NCBI GenBank assembly: GCA_963631655.1
Contig: CAVGRR010000040.1
Span: forward strand, 1-14,735
Direction: 5' to 3'
DNA from: Methanomethylophilus sp963631655
GTDB lineage: Archaea > Thermoplasmatota > Thermoplasmata > Methanomassiliicoccales > Methanomethylophilaceae
DNA length: 14,735 bases
Shown: positions 4,940 through 11,959 of the stretch, piece by piece
Position numbering within the stretch: the first letter of the stretch is position 1
Layout: every line of letters begins with the position of its first letter
Made by a program: the position numbers and the translations under genes
Notes under the pieces: generated by a model
Told to the model about the DNA's origin: nothing
The model's database searches: none
What the model saw: the letters and a program-made list of their open reading frames with translations, nothing else

Positions 4940-6796
4940 ATGTATTCAGCGCTCGTCATCTGCGGGGGAGCAATGCTCCTGCGCAATCTGGTCAAATTCC
5001 TCCCGTCGATAAATTCGGAGATCAGGGTGATCCCTGCCGCCAGCAAGGTCGAAGCGCTGAACATTCTGGCCAACGACGGTTCTGTAGATATCGTGGTCTG
5101 CGACCACAGCAAAGGCATCGACGCCTTCGATATCTACAACGACATCTGTAAGAACCCCCAGTACACCAAATCTTTCATAATCACCACCGACAGTGATGAT
5201 GTCGAGATAGCGTCGGTCGCTTTCGAGTACCGTATGGAGTACTACATCCACCGCACCACCGCGCTGATGGCATTCTACATGGATCTGGCACAGAAGATCA
5301 TCTTCGCCTGCGAACGCCACAAATCCGATCTCAGCCGTGATATCAACACCAAGAGGATGAATGCCGCGATCACTCTTGCAGAGATCAGGGACCGTCCTTT
5401 CAGCGAGGTTCTGAGCTACGCATTGGAGACGAGTGTCAGTCTCACTGGCAGTGAGATAGGTTACGTCGCCACTTACAACGCCTCCACCAGGAAACTCAAC
5501 ATCATCGCCTGGTCCATCAAGGCCATGGGTCAGTGCAAGATGATCAATCGTCCGATGGAATACGACCTTGACACATCCGGCGTCTGGGGAGAACCCATAC
5601 GTATCATGGATGCGGTGATCATCGACGATTACGAAAAGGAATCAGTGTATCATAAAAACGGTATCCCGCAGGGTCATGTCCCGCTGAAAAACCTGCTCAT
5701 GGTGCCGATCATCCGTAACGGTGTCCCTGTGGCCACCGCTGGTGTGGGAAACAAGAACGGACAGTACACGGATGAGGACAGGGTACAGTTCAGTCTGCTC
5801 ATCGATTCTCTCATCTCGATCTATCGTGAAAATCTCAACACCGAAGAGACCCAGAACCGCGAAACCCTCATCAACGAACTTTTGAACACTTCACCGTACG
5901 GGATACTTCTCATCGGCCGCGACTTCAGCATCAAGGCCTCCAACAAGCAGGCCGCCGAGATCTTCGGAATAACAAACCGCATAACCCTTGCAGGAAAACT
6001 CACAGATCTGCAGGAACGGGAATCCGTGCGGAATCTCATCGGTGTCATCGATGAGGCTTTCATAGAGAAGACCGGCAAGATGACCTTCCTGAACTTCAAC
6101 GAGTCGAAGGCGAAAGGGCAGTTCCTCATCCATGCCAACATCGGACTCGACCAGTCCGGAGAACCTTCCGCCTGTCTGGTCGTCATCATGGACACATTAG
6201 TTCTTTCCACCATCGGTTACAGCAGCGTGAAGACCAATGATAAGATCAGGACCATCACTGATGCCATTCAGAACAATATCCTCAGGTTCCGGAAAGAGGT
6301 AGAAGCCAACGGAGGTTCTGTCGGAGAGGAGGACTGGCAGTATCTTGATGATATCAAGGAATTCTCCGATGTTCAGAAACGCGTCTCCACTTCCGCACCT
6401 GTATGGCAGAAGCTTTCCGCATGTGTTCCCGAGACGTCTGGGTCTTTGAAACTGACCGCGAACATCGGTCCCGTGAACGTCCTTGCGGATTCGATGTTCG
6501 GTTACGTTTTCAAGGCTCTGATCGGGTATTCACTGAAGCAGAAGGCGACCGAGGCCGATGTCAGCATCCGTATGCAGGATGGAAAACTGCTTATCAGGTA
6601 TACCGACAACGGCACCGGTGTTTCGCATTCCATCAAGATGGCGATGTTCTCAGGTCACACCAATTTGGGTCTGTGGGCCATCCTTACTTCCAACATCATC
6701 ATCGCATCCGGATTCAAGATCCGTGAGATCGGTACCTTCGGTGAAGGTCTTTGCGTGGAGATCGAGGTGCCCTCCAACAGCTTCACCATCGGATGA
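4940..6796 (+). CDS. Receiver-like/GAF/PAS/HATPase signalling protein, degenerate histidine kinase
   Basis: 618 aa, soluble. Domains: receiver-like 1-120, GAF about 150-295, PAS about 310-420 (SPYGILLIGRDFSIKASNKQAAEIFG), linker or dimerisation 425-490, HATPase-like 500-612. The receiver keeps an Asp in VDIVVCDH (D55), but the acidic pair expected near the start is replaced by ICGG (7-10) and the conserved Lys position reads YIHR (His104). Where archaeal kinases of this type carry a histidine H-box, the sequence reads VKTNDKIRTITDAIQNNI, without His. In the ATPase part, DNGTG (556-560) and the NLGLWAI stretch are kept, but the N-box reads VFKALIGYS without its Asn. So it probably senses signals through GAF/PAS but may not autophosphorylate. 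No response-regulator gene is adjacent; it could act by ATP or protein binding. Confidence 0.8.
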   Translation: MYSALVICGGAMLLRNLVKFLPSINSEIRVIPAASKVEALNILANDGSVDIVVCDHSKGIDAFDIYNDICKNPQYTKSFIITTDSDDVEIASVAFEYRMEYYIHRTTALMAFYMDLAQKIIFACERHKSDLSRDINTKRMNAAITLAEIRDRPFSEVLSYALETSVSLTGSEIGYVATYNASTRKLNIIAWSIKAMGQCKMINRPMEYDLDTSGVWGEPIRIMDAVIIDDYEKESVYHKNGIPQGHVPLKNLLMVPIIRNGVPVATAGVGNKNGQYTDEDRVQFSLLIDSLISIYRENLNTEETQNRETLINELLNTSPYGILLIGRDFSIKASNKQAAEIFGITNRITLAGKLTDLQERESVRNLIGVIDEAFIEKTGKMTFLNFNESKAKGQFLIHANIGLDQSGEPSACLVVIMDTLVLSTIGYSSVKTNDKIRTITDAIQNNILRFRKEVEANGGSVGEEDWQYLDDIKEFSDVQKRVSTSAPVWQKLSACVPETSGSLKLTANIGPVNVLADSMFGYVFKALIGYSLKQKATEADVSIRMQDGKLLIRYTDNGTGVSHSIKMAMFSGHTNLGLWAILTSNIIIASGFKIREIGTFGEGLCVEIEVPSNSFTIG

Positions 6797-6833
6797 CCCA
6801 GATGATCGATTTTAGCGAATAAAAGATGCAGTT

Positions 6834-6873
6834 GTCGGGGCCCGTTTTTTCGATCAGAAGAACAGGTCCCGAC
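6834..6873. terminator. Hairpin between convergent genes, probable terminator
   Basis: GTCGGGGCC (6834-6842) pairs with GGTCCCGAC (6865-6873), nine pairs including one G-U, with a TTTTTT run (6845-6850) just after the first arm. It lies between the ends of the sensor gene (6796) and the ATPase gene (6885) and could serve both strands. Archaeal termination also uses plain T-runs, which is present here on the plus strand. Confidence 0.5.
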
Positions 6874-6884
6874 CTACAGGGTGA

Positions 6885-8894
6885 TCAGCGGCTCTTTTTG
6901 AGACTTCCGAGATCGGGTTTTCCGGTCGCGGATGTGACGATCTCGACCTCTAAGACGATGTAGGAATTCTCATCGATGGCCGCACTGTAGCTTTTTTCGT
7001 GTTTCTCGGTGTTCAGAACTATTGCAGAAGCACCGGATGCCCTGGCCGCAGATTCCGCCAAACGGGCGGTCTCCTTTTCAGCGAAGGCGATACCTTCGGA
7101 CATCGTTTCGAAATCTGTTTTTCCGTCAGTCGTGAACACGGTGCATGCAGGGTCGGCCGCCATGTCTCCGGGCTTGGGTTTCACTAATGCCGATGAAGTG
7201 TAGGATATTGACCCAGATATCGCACCGATGGCGTTTCCTACGTCGGAATGTTCGGGCAGGATGAGCTTGGTTCCGAACATCTCGGCCACTTTCGGCAGCC
7301 AGGCTGCCACGGGGGCTCCGATACCGATTATAGGTTTGTTGAGTTTTATCCTGATACCGAAATCAAGACCTTCCCTGTGCGTGATCGCCATCTGAAGTAG
7401 GTGGGCGGTGACCTTGTCGAATTCTGCCGAGCCGGTCTCTTCGAGCAGTACATCTTTGAGAAGACAGGTGGCAAGTTTCTGCTCCACCTTGACCTTGGTG
7501 TCTGCTATGAACCGCACCATGGACACGCCTGCTTTTTTGGCAAGGTAATAGATACCGAGCTTGGAGGCCTCGTCATCGTATTCGACGTAAGATCCCTCGG
7601 CATGCAGCAGATCGGTGGGCGTGACACCGATACGGGTCAGAAGACCCAGCTTCTCCATTTTGGCGACATTGAAGTCGAACGGATGGATACCGAGCAGCTT
7701 TCCGCCTTCAGTCAGAGAGTATGGTTTGTATTTTATGAGTTCGAGCAAGGCCAGGTCCGTCTCCGCCAGGATCTCCGTGGTCCTGGGTCTTGAGGCGATG
7801 AAGAATTCGGTCTCTTGGTGCATCTCCTCGACCTTGAATGATTCAGCGAGACGGGACGGTTTAGTATCCACGAGTTCATTCAGTCTTTCTTTGATCCGAG
7901 GCCATTTCGAGGCCGCGATGCATAACGGGATGACACGGACCGGGGTGAGCAGGGTCTCGGTTCCGTTCACAAGGATACGGCTGTCGCCTCCGATACCGTA
8001 GGTGGATATGGCTGCAGCAAGTACACGGGTGCGGTTTCCTTCGATAAGTGCACCTTCCTGTTCCAGACGCGGAATTCCGTTCCTGAGGACACCGATATCT
8101 GTGGTGGTCCCGCCGATATCCATCATGATGGCATCGTCACATCCGGTAAGCGCTCTGGCACCGGTGAGACTCGATGCCGGTCCCGAAAGTACTGTTTCCA
8201 CCGGTTTTTTGACCGCAAGTTCGCAGCTCATGATGGTTCCGTCGCCCTTGACGATCATCAGCGGTGCGTCGATCTCGAAACTTTTCAGCGAGATCTGCAC
8301 GGATTCAATGAGGTTTTCAAGGACAGGGATGAGTCTTGCGTTCATGATCGCGGTGAGCATACGTTCGTTGAATCCGAGTCCTGAAGAAAGGTCATGGCCC
8401 TGTACGGCAGGAACCCCGAGGATCTTTTCAGCGAGTTCCGCCACTTTATCCTCATGTTCCGGATTCCTTACTGCGAGATATCCGGTGATGGCCACAGCGT
8501 CCACTAGGCCTTTCATGTTGTTCAATGCCTTTTCTGCAGCTTCTATGTCGAGTGCGCAGTCCTCGTTTCCTTCGAGATCATGGCTGCCCGCCACAGTGAA
8601 TTCGATATCTGCGCGCACTTTTCCCTTGTATTCCTTGCCTATCGCTATCGATCCGACCCTGCAGCCTTTTCCTTCTACGACCGTATTGGTTGCAAGTGTC
8701 GATGAGAGCGAGACAAGTGCGATATCCGGGAAAAGCGTCCTGTTAAGCTTGGATATCGCTTCTGAAATTCCGATGACCAGGTCCTGTCTGGTCGTAAGTG
8801 CCTTGGAATCACTGAGGAGGTCCCCGGTGTCCCGATCTATGAGTACGCAGTCGGTGTAGGTGCCGCCTGTGTCTATGCCTAATCCTATATCCAT
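6885..8894 (-). CDS. Hydantoinase/oxoprolinase-family ASKHA ATPase, possible corrinoid-protein activator
   Basis: 669 aa. N-terminal Hydant_A_N domain begins DIGLGIDTGGTYTDC (phosphate loop 1); the hydantoinase A core has MMDIGGTTTDIGV (phosphate loop 2), ISTYGIGGDSRI, and IIGIGAPVAAWLP near the C-terminus. The family hydrolyses ATP to drive cyclic-amide opening (HyuA, 5-oxoprolinase), but no HyuB partner is present. Here it is the last gene after a corrinoid protein and its methyltransferase, so an ATP-driven role in activating the corrinoid protein is plausible by analogy with RamA-type activators. Unlike RamA it has no CXXC or ferredoxin-like segment (eight scattered Cys). Start: the ATG at 8894 has GGGAGG seven bases upstream; the frame extends to 9059 but would run over the upstream gene with a low-complexity Ser/Thr sequence. 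The activator role is inferred. Confidence 0.82.
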   Translation of the reverse strand: MDIGLGIDTGGTYTDCVLIDRDTGDLLSDSKALTTRQDLVIGISEAISKLNRTLFPDIALVSLSSTLATNTVVEGKGCRVGSIAIGKEYKGKVRADIEFTVAGSHDLEGNEDCALDIEAAEKALNNMKGLVDAVAITGYLAVRNPEHEDKVAELAEKILGVPAVQGHDLSSGLGFNERMLTAIMNARLIPVLENLIESVQISLKSFEIDAPLMIVKGDGTIMSCELAVKKPVETVLSGPASSLTGARALTGCDDAIMMDIGGTTTDIGVLRNGIPRLEQEGALIEGNRTRVLAAAISTYGIGGDSRILVNGTETLLTPVRVIPLCIAASKWPRIKERLNELVDTKPSRLAESFKVEEMHQETEFFIASRPRTTEILAETDLALLELIKYKPYSLTEGGKLLGIHPFDFNVAKMEKLGLLTRIGVTPTDLLHAEGSYVEYDDEASKLGIYYLAKKAGVSMVRFIADTKVKVEQKLATCLLKDVLLEETGSAEFDKVTAHLLQMAITHREGLDFGIRIKLNKPIIGIGAPVAAWLPKVAEMFGTKLILPEHSDVGNAIGAISGSISYTSSALVKPKPGDMAADPACTVFTTDGKTDFETMSEGIAFAEKETARLAESAARASGASAIVLNTEKHEKSYSAAIDENSYIVLEVEIVTSATGKPDLGSLKKSR

Positions 8895-8958
8895 TTGCAT
8901 TCCTCCCTGTAGCATCCGCTGATGATGAATTAATTTGTGTTTCGTCAGATAAACAGGT

Positions 8959-9279
8959 TTACCTATTGTAGACTTCGATGCCGCGGCCGTCGTATCTGTT
9001 GTTGACGATCTTGCAGATGTGGTCGGCGAGGGTACGCTGCTGGTTCTGATCTCCGACATCGGGGGATTCGGTCAGGAAGAATTCGTAATCGCACTGATTG
9101 CATCTGACCTTCGGACAGCCTTTGACCGCTTCAGAACAGCCTTGACAGGCTATCGCGCGTGCATACGCCAAAGAGAATTTGAACCCGCATCTGGGACATG
9201 TCATTTTCCTGACGGAGGCGGTGGTGTTGAATGAGAACCCGTATTCGTTCTTCATTGTTTCGAAGTAAGGACTTGCCAT
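8959..9279 (-). CDS. Small cysteine-rich zinc-ribbon protein of the methyltransferase operon
   Basis: 106 aa from the ATG at 9279, chosen because GGTGA stands five bases before it; a GTG at 9288 would add three residues. Cysteines form CPRC (28-31), CQGC (45-48), GC (55) and CNQC (60-63), with another at 89. This is a pattern for one or two zinc ribbons or a metal/Fe-S site (AIACQGCSEAVKGCPKVRC). The C-terminal 40 residues are acidic to neutral, without a motif. It sits between the methyltransferase and the ASKHA ATPase genes, all on the same strand, with a 64-base gap to the ATPase gene. Possible roles are a regulator, a metal donor to the zinc methyltransferase, or an electron-carrying partner of the ATPase. 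None is shown. It is the only gene here that ends in TAA. Confidence 0.72.
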   Translation of the reverse strand: MASPYFETMKNEYGFSFNTTASVRKMTCPRCGFKFSLAYARAIACQGCSEAVKGCPKVRCNQCDYEFFLTESPDVGDQNQQRTLADHICKIVNNRYDGRGIEVYNR

Positions 9280-9302
9280 GGATATCACCGGTTATAGGGT
9301 GG

Positions 9303-9347
9303 CCCCGGAGCAATCGAGGGTGGAGGAATAGTTGACTGATTCCGGGG
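9303..9347. repeat. Inverted repeat in the operon gap, arms CCCCGGA/TCCGGGG
   Basis: Seven-base perfect arms (9303-9309 and 9341-9347) with a 31-base loop, in the untranslated stretch upstream of the zinc-ribbon gene. With the stronger hairpin at 9360-9377 it fills most of the 113-base gap. Confidence 0.35.
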
Positions 9348-9359
9348 GAATTGGAGCGC

Positions 9360-9377
9360 GGGGGGTTTGATCCCCCC
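9360..9377 (-). terminator. GC hairpin after the methyltransferase gene, partial terminator or processing site
   Basis: GGGGGG-N6-CCCCCC, six G-C pairs, 16 bases after the methyltransferase TGA in the direction of transcription. No T-run follows, so complete termination is unlikely. It may lower or stabilise expression between the corrinoid/methyltransferase genes and the two downstream genes. Confidence 0.4.
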
Positions 9378-9392
9378 ATAAGAGGTTTGCGT

Positions 9393-10487
9393 TCAGTATT
9401 CCATCTTTCCGTACTGCGCGGTGGCCTTCACGAATGCCTCGATGTTGTCCATCCTGCATTCGATTCCGGGGGGCACCTCGCATCCGGAGGAGATGACGAA
9501 CCTGGATTTCAGACCCCTCTTGCAGAGTGAGGTCTTGACCTCCTGGCACAGGTCTCCGGTGATCTTCGCGGTCTCCTCGGCGGTGTTCCTCATGAACACC
9601 TGGGGGTCGACGGATCCGACCATGGTACAGATGTCGCAGTAACCCTGGTCGATGACATCCGTCGCACTGGGGGAGCCTTCGATCTGGGGGTAGGATGCGA
9701 AAGAGAAGAGCGCGCTCTTGTACTCCTTGATCTGGGTGTCGAGGTGGGGAAGGTCCGCACAGTTGTGGACGGTGCTGGCCTTTCCGGTCTCCCTGACGCG
9801 GTCGTTGAGCTTGTTGGCGTACTGGGCCTCGAACTCGTGGTACTCGTCGTCTCCGAGGCAGGCGTAGTTACCCCAGAGGTAGTCCCAGCAGACAGCTGAG
9901 AGTCCGTCGATCTTTCCGAACTCGTTGATGATCTGCATATCGTAGTCGGTCATGGTCTGAAGGGCCTTGTGGACGGCTTCGGGGCAGTCGAACATATCCA
10001 TGAAGAGGTCCTCTGCACCGACAGACTGGGACAGTGCCAGGAGGGGGCCCTCGATGAAGGATGCGCAGACTACCTCATTCTTGAGTGCCTTGGTGAAGAT
10101 CTCGGTTCCTTCGATGAGGACGTTGGTCCTTCCCTTCTTGATGTCCGGCACTTCCATGCTCTCGTATGCTTCGGGAGTGTGGGGCAGGTGCTCGTCGACG
10201 AAGGGGGTGTTCTGTTCGTCCATCCTGACATGTGCTCCGAGATCCCCTGCCATCACGGACAGGTCCATGAGTCCGACTGCCAGGTCGAATCCGTATTTCT
10301 TCTGTCCCTCGATGAAGGCAGATGCGAATTTCTTGGGGTCGGATGCCCAGTCACGGTAGGTCATATTTCCTTCACCGACGAGCCTCCTGCATACGCCACA
10401 GGCGAGCGGATAGGATGCAAGGTGGTCGACAGGTTCGTTGTTGAGAGTGGCGACGCCCCTCTCGAGATGGGTCATTTCCTTAACCAT
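9393..10487 (-). CDS. UroD-fold, zinc-dependent corrinoid methyltransferase (MtsA/MtbA/MtaA-like)
   Basis: 364 aa, near the usual 340-370 for this family. The UroD-type barrel carries the zinc-ligand set of methylcobamide:thiol methyltransferases: H241-N-C243 in STVHNCADLPHLD and C336 in VISSGCEVPPG. The zinc activates a thiol such as coenzyme M, which takes the methyl group from the corrinoid protein. Some members (MtsA) also load the corrinoid from methylated sulfur compounds, and others demethylate methoxy compounds. The gene follows the corrinoid gene by 19 bases, with GAGGTG six bases before the ATG, so the two are co-translated. No separate MtaB, MtmB, MtbB or MttB gene is in view, so this protein may itself be the substrate enzyme; the substrate cannot be read from the sequence. 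Confidence 0.88.
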   Translation of the reverse strand: MVKEMTHLERGVATLNNEPVDHLASYPLACGVCRRLVGEGNMTYRDWASDPKKFASAFIEGQKKYGFDLAVGLMDLSVMAGDLGAHVRMDEQNTPFVDEHLPHTPEAYESMEVPDIKKGRTNVLIEGTEIFTKALKNEVVCASFIEGPLLALSQSVGAEDLFMDMFDCPEAVHKALQTMTDYDMQIINEFGKIDGLSAVCWDYLWGNYACLGDDEYHEFEAQYANKLNDRVRETGKASTVHNCADLPHLDTQIKEYKSALFSFASYPQIEGSPSATDVIDQGYCDICTMVGSVDPQVFMRNTAEETAKITGDLCQEVKTSLCKRGLKSRFVISSGCEVPPGIECRMDNIEAFVKATAQYGKMEY

Positions 10488-10506
10488 TTTTCACACCTCT
10501 TAGGTT

Positions 10507-11151
10507 TCATGCTGTGTGTTCTTTGATCCAGGTAACTGCAGACTGTGCGTTGGCATCACGGTGATCGGCACCGATGGTCTCTGCAAACTGGGGGGAGGTA
10601 GGGGGTCCGCCGATGGTGACGGTGACATTACCGCGGTTTCCGCTCTCCTTGAGGAGATTGATGGTGTTTGCCATTCCGTCCATGGTGGGGGTCATGAGGG
10701 TGCTCATGCAGAGGACCTGGATCTTTTTCTGTTCGACAGTGTCAGCGATGGTCTTTGCGGGTACGTCCTTTCCGAGGTCGGTGACCTGGTATCCTCCTGC
10801 GGTGAGAAGGGTCTTGAGGATGTTCTTTCCGATGTCGTGGACATCTCCTTCCATGACCGCGGTGACTGCGGTCTTCATCGAGCCTTCCTCTGCCTTGGGG
10901 ATCAGGGGCAGCAGGATGTCGAGTCCTCCGTACAGGGCCTTGGAGGCGGTCAGTACATGGGGAAGGTAGATCTTGTGTGCGGCGAACTTGTCACCGACGA
11001 TGTTCATTCCTTTTACGAGACCTTCGTTGATCGCGTATACGGGATCGATGCCTGCATCGACCGCTTCCTGAGCAGCCGCCTGAGCGTCCTTGAGCTTGTA
11101 GTTCTCAACGGCGAGGGCGAGTTTCTCTACGATTTCTTCTTTGGTAGCCAT
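10507..11151 (-). CDS. Methyltransferase cognate corrinoid (B12-binding) protein
   Basis: 214 aa, the usual size of MtaC/MtmC/MtsB-type proteins. Residues about 1-90 are the helical cap domain (B12-binding 2), and 92-210 the cobalamin-binding Rossmann domain with E-G-D-V-H-D-I-G-K (101-109). His105 is the expected lower axial ligand to cobalt. The later SxL-type motif (CMSTLMTPTM, about 148-157) and the GG turn (IGGPPTS, 180-186) hold the nucleotide tail. It carries the methyl group between substrate and the zinc methyltransferase encoded next. It is the first gene of the operon; the ATG has GGAGG eight bases upstream and a TATA box about 65 bases upstream. Confidence 0.93.
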   Translation of the reverse strand: MATKEEIVEKLALAVENYKLKDAQAAAQEAVDAGIDPVYAINEGLVKGMNIVGDKFAAHKIYLPHVLTASKALYGGLDILLPLIPKAEEGSMKTAVTAVMEGDVHDIGKNILKTLLTAGGYQVTDLGKDVPAKTIADTVEQKKIQVLCMSTLMTPTMDGMANTINLLKESGNRGNVTVTIGGPPTSPQFAETIGADHRDANAQSAVTWIKEHTA

Positions 11152-11168
11152 TTGTTTTTCCTCCTCAT

Positions 11169-11182
11169 CCGGATCTCTCCGG
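11169..11182. repeat. Inverted repeat in the 5' leader of the methyltransferase operon
   Basis: CCGGA-N4-TCCGG just upstream of the GGAGG site of the corrinoid gene. In the mRNA it forms a five-pair hairpin with a four-base loop close to the ribosome site, or in DNA a small operator. It could influence translation; no test is possible from sequence alone. Confidence 0.4.
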
Positions 11183-11210
11183 CTGATTGATAACTACATC
11201 ACGGTTTGGG

Positions 11211-11222
11211 GTATATAAATTT
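11211..11222 (-). promoter_or_regulatory. TATA box of the methyltransferase operon
   Basis: On the minus strand AATTTATATAC (11221-11211) is close to the archaeal TATA consensus, preceded by a purine-rich GTGAA stretch that could serve as BRE. Transcription would start near 11187-11192, leaving a leader of about 35-40 bases containing the GGAGG site and the small inverted repeat. Confidence 0.6.
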
Positions 11223-11229
11223 CACCAAA

Positions 11230-11560
11230 AAGTTACATCCAACGTCGATTTAACAGCCATCTACTCATTTTTTAGTTTAATAGTATTTAAAGGAAAGACA
11301 AATTGAACCGAACAACTAATGTTTTACATAATGATTTTAAATCAACCAATAGTTATTTTTTTGTATTTTCGAGTACAATATTATTTAATGATTTATGCGA
11401 ACGCATCCACTTCATACGCAACAATTTCAAATAATTGTGAAAAAAACGTTTTCAAACTTGTTGAATTCATCAAATAAAATTTGAGTTGCTCACAGGCGGT
11501 AAAATCACATAGATCCGCAGTTGTCTGATTTCTGCTTTTTTCCCTTGTCATTCTTCTAAT
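11230..11560. other. Long AT-rich upstream region with palindromes
   Basis: About 330 bases, much richer in A+T than the genes around it, with no supported gene. It contains ATGCG-AA-CGCAT (11395-11406), ACAATT-N6-AATTGT (11421-11438) and a 16-base palindrome with one mismatched pair centred on GAATTC (11458-11473). It lies upstream of the strong promoter at 11211, so it may be the regulator-binding region of the methyltransferase operon; horizontally acquired or remnant DNA is an alternative. Confidence 0.45.
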
Positions 11561-11588
11561 AAAGAAGGGATGGAAAGTTGCAGTTCTG

Positions 11589-11735
11589 AGGAATCAAGGG
11601 TTGATGGATGTATCCTTTCGATTCCTATGGTCGGAAATTCCTTTTTCGGCCGGCTCGATGCGCCGGAATTTCCGAGTTGGAGACATCTAACTTTCGTCCA
11701 GGCGGATATCGGCTGGATACAAAGTCGAACTTTGA
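11589..11735. other. Hairpin-rich segment, possible structured RNA or decayed element
   Basis: Four inverted repeats follow one another: AGGAATC/GATTCCT (11589-11595, 11620-11626) with an added AAGG/CCTT pairing; an 11-base perfect pair TCGGAAATTCC/GGAATTTCCGA (11631-11641, 11665-11675), with an alternative CCGGC/GCCGG inside; CCAG/CTGG (11698-11701, 11713-11716); and CAAAGT-CGA-ACTTTG (11720-11734). Open frames of 72-105 codons run through both strands, but without ribosome sites or recognisable products. I see no tRNA, SRP or RNase P signature. The type is unresolved. Confidence 0.35.
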
Positions 11736-11959
11736 GGTTCTCTTCGTTGATCGGTTGTTTCCACATATCGTTTCAAAATTCTCTAAATTCTATCATGTTG
11801 CAAGGTCGGGGTCGATTCACACGACTTCAGAACATTGCAGATAAAAACAGCCTTGATTCATGTATTCATGTTTTTCATACTCTGTAATCGCACCTAAATC
11901 TTGTCTGCTGGGACATCGAGATAAGCGAACTGTTAAATTGAAAACCTAAATGACGCGGT

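Noticed and set aside
8002..8859. Plus-strand 285-codon frame opposite the ATPase gene.
   Set aside because: Antisense of a gene with clear phosphate-binding motifs; Ser-rich composition is typical of a reverse-strand shadow.
8895..9059. N-terminal extension of the ASKHA ATPase frame to 9059.
   Set aside because: The added residues are Ser/Thr-rich and lie over the end of the zinc-ribbon gene in another frame; the ATG at 8894 has a well-spaced GGGAGG and begins directly with the family's N-terminal strand.
11570..11887. Plus-strand 105-codon frame, with overlapping frames on the same and opposite strand at 11548-11844.
   Set aside because: No ribosome site or TATA box at the right place, no recognisable domain, and several frames are open at once through a hairpin-rich stretch. 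Reported as a structured region instead.
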